From positions 1 to 64,000 of the forward strand of contig NZ_JAAGKO020000012.1 of assembly GCF_027947535.2 (NCBI RefSeq): 64,000 bases of DNA, read 5' to 3'. Shown in pieces: positions 7,861 through 17,521 of this stretch. The translations under genes and the position numbers were made by a program. Numbering within the stretch: the stretch's first letter is position 1; each line of letters opens with the position of its first letter. Source of the stretch: Streptantibioticus silvisoli. Its GTDB lineage: Bacteria > Actinomycetota > Actinomycetes > Streptomycetales > Streptomycetaceae. The notes under the pieces are model-generated. The model was not told the DNA's origin. It made no database searches and worked only from the letters and a program-made list of their open reading frames with translations.

Positions 7861-8820
7861 ATGGTGACCGCGGGGGACAGTGCGCGGACCGGCTCCGCCG
7901 AGCCCAAGAACGTTGCGCCCGGCGGCGATCCGGCCGCGGCGCAGTCCCGCGCCGTGCTGGACAAGGCCGCCCGGGAGAACTTCCCCGTGGCGCCGTTCTT
8001 CCTGCCGCGCGCCTGGCGCCGCGACCTGATGGCCGTCTACGGATACGCCCGCCTGGTCGACGACATCGGCGACGGCGACCTGCCGCCCGGCCGCGACGAC
8101 GCCGCCTGGCTCGGCGTCGAACCCGCGCTGAGCGACGACCGGCTCGCCATGCTCGACGCCTTCGAGGCCGACCTGACCCGGGTCTTCGGCACCGGCGCCG
8201 AGCAGCCCGGCCACCCGATCCTGCGCGCCCTGGTGCCCACCGTGCGCCGCCACCGGCTCACCCCGGAACCGTTCCTCGGCCTGATCGGCGCCAACCGGCA
8301 GGACCAGCGGGTGCGTCGCTACGCCAGCTGGGAGGAACTGCTCGCCTACTGCGAGCTGTCGGCCAATCCCGTCGGCCGCCTGGTGCTGTCCATCACCGGC
8401 ACCAGCACCCCCGAACGCGTCCGGCACTCCGACGCGGTGTGCACCGCGCTCCAGGTCGTCGAGCACCTCCAGGACGTCGCCGAGGACCTGGCCCGCGACC
8501 GGATCTACCTCCCCCAGGACGACATGGCCCGCTTCGGCGTGTCCGAATCCGACCTGGCGGCACCCACCGGGGGCGCGTCGGTGCGGGACCTGGTGAAATA
8601 CGAGGCGGAACGCGCCCGCGATCTGTTGAATGAAGGCACCCCGCTGGTGGGTAGCGTCCACGGCAGGCTCAAACTGCTGCTCGCCGGATTCGTGGCCGGA
8701 GGACGGTCCGCGCTGACCGCGGTGGCGGCGGCACGCTACGACGTACTGGCGGGGGCGCCGAAGGCGACGAAGACGGGACTGCTGCGCGAGGTGGGGTCCA
8801 CATTGCGACGGAAGGGGTGA
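7861..8820 (+). CDS. hpnC: Squalene synthase HpnC (hydroxysqualene-forming step)
   Basis: In the HpnCDE route to squalene, HpnC converts presqualene diphosphate to hydroxysqualene. The 319-residue protein is a trans-isoprenyl diphosphate synthase fold with the first aspartate motif DDIGD at 67-71 and the second motif QDVAED before RIYLP. Start is the ATG at 7861; GTG 7864 directly follows and cannot be excluded, and the ribosome site is weak (GGGA). It opens the hopanoid operon and its stop overlaps the hpnD start (GTGA). Confidence 0.92.
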   Translation: MVTAGDSARTGSAEPKNVAPGGDPAAAQSRAVLDKAARENFPVAPFFLPRAWRRDLMAVYGYARLVDDIGDGDLPPGRDDAAWLGVEPALSDDRLAMLDAFEADLTRVFGTGAEQPGHPILRALVPTVRRHRLTPEPFLGLIGANRQDQRVRRYASWEELLAYCELSANPVGRLVLSITGTSTPERVRHSDAVCTALQVVEHLQDVAEDLARDRIYLPQDDMARFGVSESDLAAPTGGASVRDLVKYEAERARDLLNEGTPLVGSVHGRLKLLLAGFVAGGRSALTAVAAARYDVLAGAPKATKTGLLREVGSTLRRKG

Positions 8821-9755
8821 GCCGGACAGTGGACGGCATGGCGCACATGTCCGCGCCGGTGCTCGCGGCGTACCGGTACTGCGAGACCGTGACGAGCCGG
8901 CAGGCCCGCAACTTCGCCTACGGGATCCGCCTGCTGCCCGGCGAGAAGCGGCAGGCCATGTCGGCCCTGTACGCCTTCTCCCGCCGGGTGGACGACATCG
9001 GCGACGGCGAACTCGACCTGGCCACCAAGCGGGTCCGGCTGGAGGAGACCCGGGCGGTACTGGAACGGGTCAGGACCGAGGCGGTCGCCGAGGACGACGT
9101 CGACCCGGTCGCGGTCGCCCTGGCCGACGCCGCACGGCGCTTCCCGCTGCCGCTCGGCGGACTCGACGAACTCATCGACGGCGTGTGGATGGACCTCACC
9201 GGCGAGACCTACGAGACCTGGGACGACCTGAAGGTCTACTGCCGCTGCGTGGCCGGCGCCATCGGCCGGCTGTCGCTGGCGGTCTTCGGCACGGTGCCCG
9301 GCGCCCGCGACGCCGAGCGGGCCGCCGCCTACGCCGACACCCTCGGGCTGGGTCTGCAACTGACCAACATCCTGCGCGACATCGTGGAGGACGCGGACAA
9401 CGGGCGCACCTATCTGCCCGCCGACGACCTGGCCAAGTTCGGCTGCGCGGCCGGGTTCTCCGGCACCCGGCCGCCCGAGGGCTCGGACTTCGAGGGCCTG
9501 GTGCACCACGAAGTGCGCCGCGCCCGCGCCCTGTTCGACGAGGGCTACCGGCTGCTGCCGATGCTCGACCGCCGCAGCGGCGCCTGCGTCGCCGCCATGG
9601 CCGGCATCTACCGCCGCCTGCTGGAGCGCATCGCGGCCGACCCGCGGGCCGTGCTGCGCGGCCGGGTCTCGCTGCCGGGGCGTCAGAAGGCGTACGTGGC
9701 GCTGCGCGGCCTCGCCGGACTCGACGCCCGCCAGGCCGCGCGGGGGCGCAGTTGA
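8817..9755 (+). CDS. hpnD: Presqualene diphosphate synthase HpnD
   Basis: HpnD condenses two farnesyl diphosphates to presqualene diphosphate, the step before HpnC. The protein has 312 residues with motifs DDIGD at 59-63 and LRDIVEDADNGRTYLP in the second half, closer to plant/bacterial phytoene synthases than HpnC is. It starts at a GTG overlapping the hpnC stop by four bases; an internal ATG 18 bp later could serve too. Both subfamily members side by side is diagnostic of the three-enzyme squalene pathway. Confidence 0.92.
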   Translation: MSRTVDGMAHMSAPVLAAYRYCETVTSRQARNFAYGIRLLPGEKRQAMSALYAFSRRVDDIGDGELDLATKRVRLEETRAVLERVRTEAVAEDDVDPVAVALADAARRFPLPLGGLDELIDGVWMDLTGETYETWDDLKVYCRCVAGAIGRLSLAVFGTVPGARDAERAAAYADTLGLGLQLTNILRDIVEDADNGRTYLPADDLAKFGCAAGFSGTRPPEGSDFEGLVHHEVRRARALFDEGYRLLPMLDRRSGACVAAMAGIYRRLLERIAADPRAVLRGRVSLPGRQKAYVALRGLAGLDARQAARGRS

Positions 9756-9888
9756 CGCCCGTCCCGCCGGCCGGGCCGGGCGGTCGCCGGAACAACCCGC
9801 GGTGCCGCTCAACCCCGCGGGCCGCCAGCGCGTCCATGATCACGTCGTCACGTCCCGGCCCGGCCCGGGACGGCGGAAGGAGGAGTTC

Positions 9889-11328
9889 GTGAGCCAGGGC
9901 CCGACACCGCGGCCGGACGACGCGGGCCGCGCGACGGCCGTTGTGGTCGGCGGCGGCCTGGCCGGCGTCACCGCCGCGCTCACCCTCGCCGACTCCGGCG
10001 TCCGGGTCACCCTCGTCGAGGGCCGGCCCCGGCTGGGCGGCCTGGCGTTCTCCTTCCGCCGCGACAGCGAGGTCGGCGAACTGAGCGTCGACAACGGCCA
10101 GCACGTCTTCCTGCGCTGCTGCACCGCCTACCGCTGGTTCCTCGACCGGATCGGTGCGGCGGACCTGGTCACCCTCCAGGACCGGCTCGACGTTCCCGTG
10201 CTGGACGCCGACCGCCAGCGGCTGGGCCGGCTGCGCCGTACCGCGCTGCCGGTGCCGCTGCACCTGGCCGCCTCGCTGGCCACCTATCCGCACCTGTCGC
10301 TCACCGAACGGGCCACGGTCGGCCGGGCGGCCCTCGCGCTGCGCGGCCTGGACCCCGACGACCCGGCGCTGGACGCCACCGACTTCGGCAGCTGGCTGCG
10401 CGCCCGCGGCCAGTCGGCCCGTACCGTCGAGGCGCTGTGGGACCTGGTCGGCGTCGCCACCCTCAACGCCACCGCCGACCACGCCTCGCTGGGCCTGGCC
10501 GCCAAGGTGTTCAGGACCGGCCTGCTGTCCGAACCCGGCGCCGCCGACATCGGCTGGGCCGCCGCGCCGCTCGGCGACCTGCACCACGACCGCGCCCGCG
10601 CCGCCCTGGAGGCGGCCGGCGTCGAGGTGGTGCTGCGCGCCCGCGCCGCCACCCCGGTGCGCGGCGCCGACGGCCGCTGGCTGGTCCCGGTCGCCGAAGG
10701 GCCCGGCGCCGCCCGCGAACTGGCCGCCGACCACGTGGTGCTGGCGGTACCGCAGCGCGAGACGCACGCTCTGCTGCCGCCCGGCGCGCTGAGCGACCCG
10801 GACGCGCTGCTGGCCATCGGCACCGCCCCGATCCTCAACGTCCACGTCGTCTACGACCGCGTGGTCCTGCGTGAACGGTTCCTCGCCGCCATCAACAGCC
10901 CCGTGCAGTGGGTCTTCGACCGCACGCAGTCCTCCGGGCTCGCCGCGCTGCCCGGTGCGGCCGGTTCGCAGTACATCGCGCTGTCGCAGTCCGCCGCGCA
11001 GGACGAGATCGACCTGCCGGTCGCCGAACTGCGGGCCCGTTACCTCCCCGAACTCGAGCGCGTGCTGCCGGCGGCCCGCGGCGCCGGGGTCCGGGACTTC
11101 TTCGTCACCCGGGAACGCACCGCCACCTTCGCCCCGGTACCGGGCGTCGGACGGCTGCGGCCCGCGGCGGCCACCCGTGAGCCCGGCCTCCACCTGGCCG
11201 GCGCCTGGACCGCCACCGGATGGCCCGCGACCATGGAGTCCGCCGTCCGCAGCGGCGCCCTGGCCGCCGGCCACGCCTTGACGGAACTCGGCCGCCCGGC
11301 TCCGCGCGGGGCCCTGGAAGCCGTTTGA
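9889..11328 (+). CDS. hpnE: Hydroxysqualene dehydroxylase HpnE
   Basis: FAD-dependent amine-oxidase/phytoene-desaturase-like enzyme that reduces hydroxysqualene to squalene. The N-terminal Rossmann motif GGGLAG is near residue 20, the ribose-binding glutamate is in LVEGRPRLGG, and the C-terminal FAD segment reads LAGAWTATGWPATMESA. I set the start at GTG 9889 because GGAAGGAGGAG ends four bases before it; the frame extends upstream to 9802 but without a ribosome site. 479 residues is the family size. Confidence 0.92.
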   Translation: MSQGPTPRPDDAGRATAVVVGGGLAGVTAALTLADSGVRVTLVEGRPRLGGLAFSFRRDSEVGELSVDNGQHVFLRCCTAYRWFLDRIGAADLVTLQDRLDVPVLDADRQRLGRLRRTALPVPLHLAASLATYPHLSLTERATVGRAALALRGLDPDDPALDATDFGSWLRARGQSARTVEALWDLVGVATLNATADHASLGLAAKVFRTGLLSEPGAADIGWAAAPLGDLHHDRARAALEAAGVEVVLRARAATPVRGADGRWLVPVAEGPGAARELAADHVVLAVPQRETHALLPPGALSDPDALLAIGTAPILNVHVVYDRVVLRERFLAAINSPVQWVFDRTQSSGLAALPGAAGSQYIALSQSAAQDEIDLPVAELRARYLPELERVLPAARGAGVRDFFVTRERTATFAPVPGVGRLRPAAATREPGLHLAGAWTATGWPATMESAVRSGALAAGHALTELGRPAPRGALEAV

Positions 11329-11373
11329 GCACCCATGCCGTATGAGCACCCATCAGGAAGCAGAGGAGAGCCC

Positions 11374-12444
11374 GTGATCCCGGCCCACGAGCAGGTAGCA
11401 GCGCCCGATACGCGCGAGGGCGTGACCGCGCTGCTGGAGCGCGGGCGGACCCTGTCCACCCCCGTGCTGCGCGCGGCGGTCGACCGGCTCGCGTCCCCGA
11501 TGGACACCGTCGCCGCGTACCACTTCGGCTGGATCGACGCCGAGGGCAACCCGGTGGACGGCGACAGCGGGAAGGCGGTCCGCCCGGCGCTCGCGCTGCT
11601 GTCCGCCGAGGCGGCCGGCGCCGCCCCGCAGGTCGGCGTGCCCGGCGCGGTCGCCGTCGAACTGGTCCACAACTTCTCGCTGCTGCACGACGACCTGATG
11701 GACGGTGACGAGCAGCGCCGGCACCGCGACACCGTGTGGAAGGTGCACGGCCCGGCGCAGGCCATCCTGGTCGGCGACGCGCTGTTCGCGCTGGCCAACG
11801 AGATCCTGCTGGAGCACGGCACCGTCGAGGCGGGCCGGGCCACCCGGCGCCTGACGGTGGCCACCCGCAAGCTGATCGACGGTCAGGCCCAGGACATCTC
11901 CTTCGAGCACCGCGAACGGGTCACCGTGGCGGAGTGCCTGGAGATGGAGGGCAACAAGACCGGCGCCCTGCTGGCCTGCGCCAGCTCCATCGGCGCGGTG
12001 CTGGGCGGCGCGGACGACGTCACCGCCGACGCGCTGGAGTCCTACGGCTACCACCTCGGCCTGGCCTTCCAGGCGATCGACGACCTGCTCGGCATCTGGG
12101 GCGAGCCCGCGGTGACCGGCAAGCAGACCTGGAGCGACCTGCGGCAGCGCAAGAAGTCGCTGCCGGTCGTGGCGGCGCTGGCTGCCGAGGGGTCGGCTGC
12201 CGGGCGACTGGGTGAACTCCTGGCCGCTGACGCCAAAAACCCTGAGATCGGGGAGTTCAGCGAGGAAGAATTCGCCATCCGCGCCGCGTTGATCGAGGAG
12301 GCGGGCGGCCGTGAGTGGACCTCCCAGGAGGCCCGCCGTCAGCACGCCACCGCCCTCGACGCGTTGAACGGAGTGGAAATGCCGGAAGACACCCGGCGCA
12401 ACCTTCTCGCGCTCGCCGACTTCGTTGTGGTACGAGAAAGATGA
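11374..12444 (+). CDS. Polyprenyl diphosphate synthase (FPP/GGPP synthase family)
   Basis: Makes the C15 or longer prenyl diphosphate consumed by HpnD. The first aspartate-rich motif DDLMD lies at 106-110, followed by EQRRHRDT. The second motif reads DDLLGIWG, in which the last Asp is replaced by Gly, a form I recall from many actinobacterial members. Start chosen at GTG 11374 with AGAGGAG six to eight bases upstream; ATG 11335 is in frame but has no ribosome site. Product length (farnesyl versus geranylgeranyl) cannot be read from sequence alone, but the operon argues for farnesyl. Confidence 0.88.
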   Translation: MIPAHEQVAAPDTREGVTALLERGRTLSTPVLRAAVDRLASPMDTVAAYHFGWIDAEGNPVDGDSGKAVRPALALLSAEAAGAAPQVGVPGAVAVELVHNFSLLHDDLMDGDEQRRHRDTVWKVHGPAQAILVGDALFALANEILLEHGTVEAGRATRRLTVATRKLIDGQAQDISFEHRERVTVAECLEMEGNKTGALLACASSIGAVLGGADDVTADALESYGYHLGLAFQAIDDLLGIWGEPAVTGKQTWSDLRQRKKSLPVVAALAAEGSAAGRLGELLAADAKNPEIGEFSEEEFAIRAALIEEAGGREWTSQEARRQHATALDALNGVEMPEDTRRNLLALADFVVVRER

Positions 12445-12546
12445 TAACTGCAACTGCCTAATCGCGGTCGCCGACCGGACGTTGCACCGTGACGACGGCC
12501 GACGGAAGCCCCACAGGCGCAGTTCTGCACTGTAGAAGGGGAAGCC

Positions 12547-14742
12547 ATGACAGCGACGACCGATGGAAGCGCGGGACCTCGGCGGTCCCGCGCCACCTCG
12601 GCCAGTGAATCGACCGATCCGACTCCCGTCGCCTTCGACCCGAATCATCCTGCCGCAGACGCCAGCCCGCCCACTTCGACCACCGCCCCGAAGGAGCGGA
12701 CCGCGCCGCCCGGGGGACCGCTGCTCGACGGCCCCCTGCTCGACGGCGCCACGTTCGACGCCCTGCTGTCCGACGCTCCCGCGCCCGCCGGACCCGCCCC
12801 CGAGGCTCCCGCGCCCGACGGCGCGGAACCGCTGGAGCGGGTGGCCGCCCGCATCACCGAGCGCGCCACCGCCCGCCTGCTCGCCTCGCAGGACGAGGAG
12901 GGCTGGTGGAAGGGCGACCTGGAGACCAACGTCACCATGGACGCCGAGGACCTGATGCTCCGGGAGTTCCTCGGCATCTCCGACAGCGCCATTCTGGAGG
13001 CGGCCGCCCGCTGGATCCGCGCCCAGCAGCGCGAGGACGGCACCTGGGCCACCTTCCACGGCGGACCCGGAGAGCTGTCCACCACCGTCGAGGCCTACGT
13101 GGCGCTCCGGCTGGCCGGCGACACGCCCGAGGCGCCGCACATGGCGTCCGCCGCGGCCTGGGTGCGCGACCACGGGGGCATCGCCGCCACCCGGGTCTTC
13201 ACCCGCATCTGGCTGGCCCTGTTCGGCTGGTGGAGATGGGAGGACCTGCCGGAACTGCCCCCCGAGGTCATCTACCTGCCCCGCTGGTTCCCGCTGAACA
13301 TCTACTCCTTCGGCCAGTGGGCCCGGCAGACCATCGTGCCGCTCACCGTGGTCGGCGCCCACCGCCCGGTGCGCCCGGCCGCGTTCCGCCTCGACGAGCT
13401 GCACACCGACCCCGCGGTGCCCAACCCGCCCCGGCCGCCCGCCCCGCTGGCCAGCTGGGAGGGGTTCTTCCAGCGGCTGGACAAGGCCCTGCACGTCTAC
13501 CGCAGGTTCAGCATCCGCACCGTGCGCCGCACCGCGCTGGGCCTGTGCGCCCGCTGGATCATCGAGCGCCAGGAGAACGACGGCTGCTGGGGCGGCATCC
13601 AGCCGCCGGCCGTCTACTCGGTCATCGCCCTGCACCTGCTCGGCTACGACATCGACCACCCGGTGATGCGGGCGGGCCTGAAGTCGCTCGACCAGTTCGC
13701 CATCTGGCACGAGGACGGCAGCCGGATGATCGAGGCATGCCAGTCCCCGGTCTGGGACACCTGCCTGGCCGCCATCGCGCTCGCCGACGCCGGCCTGCCC
13801 GCCGACCACCCGGCCCTGGTGAAGGCGGCCGACTGGATGCTCGGCGAGCAGGTGCTGCGGCGCGGCGACTGGTCGGTGCGCCGGCCCGAACTGCCCTCCG
13901 GAGGCTGGGCGTTCGAGTTCCACAACACCAACTACCCGGACATCGACGACACCGCCGAGGTGGTGCTGGCGCTGGCCCGGGTGGACCACCCCGACCCGCA
14001 GCGGATGCGTACCGCGATCGAGCGCGGCGTGGTGTGGAACCTGGGCATGCAGTCCAAGAACGGTGCCTGGGGCGCGTTCGACGTGGACAACACCAGCCGC
14101 TTCCCCAACCTGCTGCCGTTCTGCGACTTCGGCGAGGTCATCGACCCGCCGTCGGCCGACGTGACGGCGCACGTGGTGGAGATGCTGGCCGCCGTCGGCA
14201 TGGAGCACGACCCGCGCACCCGGCGCGGCGTCAGCTGGCTGCTGGCCGAACAGGAGGCCAACGGCGCCTGGTTCGGGCGCTGGGGCGTCAACTACGTCTA
14301 CGGCACCGGCTCGGTGGTGCCCGCGCTGGTGGCGGCCGGGGTGCCGGCCTCCCATCCGGCGATCCGCCGCTCGGTGCGCTGGCTGGCCGACGTGCAGAAC
14401 GCGGACGGCGGCTGGGGCGAGGACCTGCGCTCCTACCCCGAGCAGGAACTGGCCGGGCGCGGCGAATCCACCGCCTCGCAGACCGCCTGGGCGCTGCTGG
14501 CGCTGCTGGCGGCCGGTGAGCGCGACGGCGACGCGGTGGCCCGCGGCATCCGCTGGCTGGCCGACACCCAGTTGGAGGACGGCTCCTGGGACGAGCCGTA
14601 CTTCACCGGCACCGGTTTCCCGTGGGACTTCTCCATCAACTACCACCTGTACCGGATGGTGTTCCCGCTGACCGCGCTGGGCCGCTACCTCCACGGTGAG
14701 GCACCGATGCGGGTGCCGGCACCGCTGGTCGAGGCGGCGTGA
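12547..14742 (+). CDS. shc: Squalene-hopene cyclase
   Basis: Monotopic membrane enzyme that cyclises squalene to hopene and hopanol. The catalytic acid motif DIDDTA is at about 465-470, and several QW repeats (Q-x2-G-x-W type) are visible, for example QREDGTW, QENDGCW, QEANGAW, QNADGGW. 731 residues is longer than the usual 630-680 because of an N-terminal proline/alanine-rich extension of about 95 residues. Start ATG 12547 follows AAGGGGA. A gap of about 100 bp precedes it. The stop overlaps the hpnG ATG by one base. Confidence 0.95.
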   Translation: MTATTDGSAGPRRSRATSASESTDPTPVAFDPNHPAADASPPTSTTAPKERTAPPGGPLLDGPLLDGATFDALLSDAPAPAGPAPEAPAPDGAEPLERVAARITERATARLLASQDEEGWWKGDLETNVTMDAEDLMLREFLGISDSAILEAAARWIRAQQREDGTWATFHGGPGELSTTVEAYVALRLAGDTPEAPHMASAAAWVRDHGGIAATRVFTRIWLALFGWWRWEDLPELPPEVIYLPRWFPLNIYSFGQWARQTIVPLTVVGAHRPVRPAAFRLDELHTDPAVPNPPRPPAPLASWEGFFQRLDKALHVYRRFSIRTVRRTALGLCARWIIERQENDGCWGGIQPPAVYSVIALHLLGYDIDHPVMRAGLKSLDQFAIWHEDGSRMIEACQSPVWDTCLAAIALADAGLPADHPALVKAADWMLGEQVLRRGDWSVRRPELPSGGWAFEFHNTNYPDIDDTAEVVLALARVDHPDPQRMRTAIERGVVWNLGMQSKNGAWGAFDVDNTSRFPNLLPFCDFGEVIDPPSADVTAHVVEMLAAVGMEHDPRTRRGVSWLLAEQEANGAWFGRWGVNYVYGTGSVVPALVAAGVPASHPAIRRSVRWLADVQNADGGWGEDLRSYPEQELAGRGESTASQTAWALLALLAAGERDGDAVARGIRWLADTQLEDGSWDEPYFTGTGFPWDFSINYHLYRMVFPLTALGRYLHGEAPMRVPAPLVEAA

Positions 14743-15416
14743 TGGACCCGTCACCGGGCACGGCGCCCCGGACCCGTCCGGCGGAGCACGCCGGCGCCGC
14801 GGCCGCCCCGGGGCCGCTGCTGGTGGTCTGCGCCCTCGGGGTCGAGCGGTACGCGCTGCGTGCCGCCGACCGCGCGGGCCCGGCGGTCGCGCTGCTGCGG
14901 GCCGGCATGGGACCGCGGCGCGCCGGTGACGCCGTCACCGGCGCGCTGGTGCGCGACGGCCGGCCGGCCGCCGCGGTGCTGGTCACCGGGTTCTGCGCCG
15001 GCCTCGCCCCGGGCGTGCTGCCCGGTGACGTGGTGGTCGACGACCGTTCCGACGCCGCCGCGGTCCTCGCCGCGGCGGCGCGGCACGCCGTCACCCCGGT
15101 GGCCGCCCGCCGCCCGGTGACCGTGCACACCGGCCGCGTCGCCGGCGCCGACCACGTCGTGCGCGGTGCCGAACGGGCCGCGCTGGCCGCGAGCGGCGCG
15201 CTGGCCGTCGACATGGAGTCCGAGGCCGTACGGCTCGCCGCGCTGGCGGTCGGCGACCGGCCGGTGGCCGCCGTCCGCGTGGTGGTCGACACCCCGCAGT
15301 ACGAACTCCTGCGCCCCGCCACCCTCCGCAACGGATACACCGCGTACCGGGTACTGCGCTCCCTGGTGCCGGCCTTCCTCGACTGGCACCGTTCTTCCCA
15401 GCTCCCCTGGAGGTGA
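14742..15416 (+). CDS. hpnG: Hopanoid side-chain nucleoside phosphorylase HpnG
   Basis: Phosphorylase-superfamily enzyme that removes adenine from adenosylhopane to give phosphoribosyl-hopane. Recognisable family landmarks are the N-terminal CALGVER, TGFCAGLAPG, the nucleoside-binding VDMES and a C-terminal FLDWHRS. Length 224 residues is normal. Start ATG 14742 follows directly on the shc stop (TGATG); GTG 14739 is also in frame. Its substrate is produced by HpnH, whose gene next door is badly eroded, so HpnG may be without substrate here. Confidence 0.82.
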   Translation: MDPSPGTAPRTRPAEHAGAAAAPGPLLVVCALGVERYALRAADRAGPAVALLRAGMGPRRAGDAVTGALVRDGRPAAAVLVTGFCAGLAPGVLPGDVVVDDRSDAAAVLAAAARHAVTPVAARRPVTVHTGRVAGADHVVRGAERAALAASGALAVDMESEAVRLAALAVGDRPVAAVRVVVDTPQYELLRPATLRNGYTAYRVLRSLVPAFLDWHRSSQLPWR

Positions 15417-15421
15417 GCCAG

Positions 15422-16282
15422 ATGGCCATGCCGCTTCGCCGGACCGTCCGGGCCGGCGGCTGTCTCCCCGGGCAGCGCGTGCTCGGGCGCCGGGAGAGGC
15501 TCCCGCACCCGGCAGTCGACGGGATCGTCCGCCGGCCGGCCGGGCGCGAGAAGTACGTTCCCCTCTGCACCGACGCCGTGCTGCTGCGCCGGGAACTCGA
15601 CACGTTCACGCCTTCGAGGTATTCCGCCTTGGCCGTCCCCATCGACGGCCCGCGCGAGCGTCACGATGAGTCGGTCGCCGAGGAAGGCGTGTCCGACGAG
15701 ACGGTCGCGGCGATCAAGGAGGCGAAGGCGCGCGCTTTCCGGGTGACCACCCCTTCCCTCTCCTCCACCACCGACACCCCGCCGGCCGTCCTCGACGACG
15801 TCGACGTTGCCGATCTCCTCACCGACGACCCGGCGGTGGGCGAGCCGCTGAACCCGCCCGCCCACGCCCACGAGACGGCACCCGGCCAGGAACACCTCCG
15901 CCGGGCCCGGCAGACCCGCGACCCGTCCAAGAAGGCGGTCGCGGGCGGCAACCGCAAGAAGTGGCGCCTGAACCACAGCCCGCTCCTCCCGGACTTCCCG
16001 GAGGGCAGGGCGGATCTCCCGCGCACCGCGCGGGCGGTCCCGAACCACTCGCTGCTCGGCTGGCAGCGCCCGTGCTATCTGATGAGCGACGGCCACGTGG
16101 CCACGTACCGCGAACTCCTGGAGAAGACCGACGGGGAATCCCCCGGCTGCGGCAAGGACCCGCACTGCGCCAATCGCATGGCGCACCGCGGGGACGAGCC
16201 GACCGCCGTGCCGGCGCCCACGGGGTCCGGCAAGGAGACGCTGCGCGCGGCCCGCGAGACCGTTGTCTCGAATCGAGGCTGA
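15422..16282 (+). CDS. hpnH: Degenerate HpnH-like protein lacking the radical-SAM core
   Basis: Real HpnH is a radical-SAM enzyme (about 340 residues) that attaches 5'-deoxyadenosine to hopene. This frame keeps the family start MAMPLRR, the middle segment IDGPRERHDESVA, NRKKWRLNHSPL and GWQRPCYLMSDG, so homology is clear. Compared with the family as I know it, about 55-60 residues after residue 27 are missing, removing the CxxxCxxC iron-sulfur loop and the following GGEP. The C-terminal cysteines are now arginines (CANRMAHRG where CANCMAHCG is expected). Many conserved phenylalanines have become Pro, Ser or Leu. The frame has no stop, a good ribosome site (GGAGGTGAG before ATG 15422) and normal codon use. 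Likely a pseudo-enzyme or a gene decaying by missense. Confidence 0.8.
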   Translation: MAMPLRRTVRAGGCLPGQRVLGRRERLPHPAVDGIVRRPAGREKYVPLCTDAVLLRRELDTFTPSRYSALAVPIDGPRERHDESVAEEGVSDETVAAIKEAKARAFRVTTPSLSSTTDTPPAVLDDVDVADLLTDDPAVGEPLNPPAHAHETAPGQEHLRRARQTRDPSKKAVAGGNRKKWRLNHSPLLPDFPEGRADLPRTARAVPNHSLLGWQRPCYLMSDGHVATYRELLEKTDGESPGCGKDPHCANRMAHRGDEPTAVPAPTGSGKETLRAARETVVSNRG

Positions 16283-16288
16283 GAACAC

Positions 16289-17464
16289 ATGAGTACGACG
16301 GAGCCTGTTTCACTCGGTATGCCCGCTGTTCCGCTGAAGCTGGCCGAGCGCCGGCGGTCGCGTCAGATCCAGGTGGGGTCGGTGGCGGTGGGTGGGGACG
16401 CGCCGGTGTCGGTGCAGTCGATGACGACGACGGTGACGGCGGACATCGGTGCGACGTTGCAGCAGATCGCGGAGTTGACGGCGTCGGGTTGTCAGATCGT
16501 GCGGGTGGCGTGTCCGTCGCAGGATGACGCGGATGCGTTGGCGACGATTGCGCGGAAGTCGCAGATTCCGGTGATCGCGGATATTCATTTTCAGCCGAAG
16601 TACGTGTTCGCGGCGATTGACGCGGGGTGTGCGGCGGTGCGGGTGAATCCGGGGAACATCCGGCAGTTCGACGACAAGGTGAAGGAGATCGCGCGGGCGG
16701 CGTCGGCGGCGGGGACGCCGATCCGGATCGGGGTGAACGCGGGGTCGCTGGACAGGCGGTTGCTGGAGAAGTACGGGAAGGCGACTCCTGAGGCGTTGGT
16801 GGAGTCGGCGTTGTGGGAGTGCTCGCTGTTCGAGGAGCACGGGTTCCGGGACATCAAGATCTCGGTGAAGCACAACGATCCGGTGGTGATGGTGAATGCC
16901 TATCGGTTGTTGGCGCAGAGGTGTGATTACCCGTTGCATCTGGGGGTGACGGAGGCGGGGCCGGCGTTCCAGGGGACGATCAAGTCGGCGGTGGCGTTCG
17001 GTGCGCTGCTGGCGGAGGGGATCGGGGACACGATCCGGGTGTCGTTGTCGGCGCCTCCGGCGGAGGAGGTGAAGGTGGGCATTCAGATTCTGGAGTCGTT
17101 GAATCTGCGGCAGCGGCGGTTGGAGATCGTGTCGTGTCCGTCGTGCGGTCGGGCGCAGGTGGATGTGTACAAGCTGGCGGATCAGGTGTCGGCGGGGCTG
17201 GACGGTCTGGAGGTTCCGTTGCGGGTGGCGGTGATGGGGTGTGTGGTCAACGGTCCGGGTGAGGCGCGTGAGGCGGATCTGGGGGTGGCCTCGGGCAACG
17301 GCAAGGGGCAGATCTTCGTCAAGGGCGAGGTGATCAAGACGGTGCCGGAGTCGAAGATCGTGGAGACCCTCATCGAGGAGGCGATGAAGATCGCCGAGCG
17401 GATGGAGGCAGCGGGACAGGGCACGGATGACGCGGGGGGAGGGCCGACGGTGACCGTCGCCTGA
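16289..17464 (+). CDS. ispG: 4-hydroxy-3-methylbut-2-enyl diphosphate synthase IspG (flavodoxin-dependent)
   Basis: MEP-pathway iron-sulfur enzyme that converts MEcPP to HMBPP. The N-terminal [18 protein letters not shown] and the C-terminal cluster cysteines in SCPSCGR and [10 protein letters not shown] are intact; 391 residues is standard. It starts seven bases after the hpnH-like frame. From about 16330 to 17285 the codon third positions are dominated by G and T (TTG, GTG, GCG, TCG, GGG) whereas flanking genes use C; the first dozen and last 60 codons return to C-rich use. This suggests a foreign origin or a recombined core. Streptomyces usually has a second, housekeeping ispG elsewhere. 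Confidence 0.95.
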   Translation: MSTTEPVSLGMPAVPLKLAERRRSRQIQVGSVAVGGDAPVSVQSMTTTVTADIGATLQQIAELTASGCQIVRVACPSQDDADALATIARKSQIPVIADIHFQPKYVFAAIDAGCAAVRVNPGNIRQFDDKVKEIARAASAAGTPIRIGVNAGSLDRRLLEKYGKATPEALVESALWECSLFEEHGFRDIKISVKHNDPVVMVNAYRLLAQRCDYPLHLGVTEAGPAFQGTIKSAVAFGALLAEGIGDTIRVSLSAPPAEEVKVGIQILESLNLRQRRLEIVSCPSCGRAQVDVYKLADQVSAGLDGLEVPLRVAVMGCVVNGPGEAREADLGVASGNGKGQIFVKGEVIKTVPESKIVETLIEEAMKIAERMEAAGQGTDDAGGGPTVTVA

Positions 17465-17521
17465 CCCGCGCGCCGCACGTCGCACCACCGGACGGGGACA
17501 ACCAACGAAAGGAAGCCTCAC

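Noticed and set aside
7535-7867. 110-codon frame before hpnC
   Set aside because: No family resemblance, poor codon bias, and it occupies the expected promoter region.
11353-14754. 1133-codon minus-strand frame
   Set aside because: Shadow of the polyprenyl synthase and squalene-hopene cyclase genes; low-complexity Gly/Val/Arg translation.
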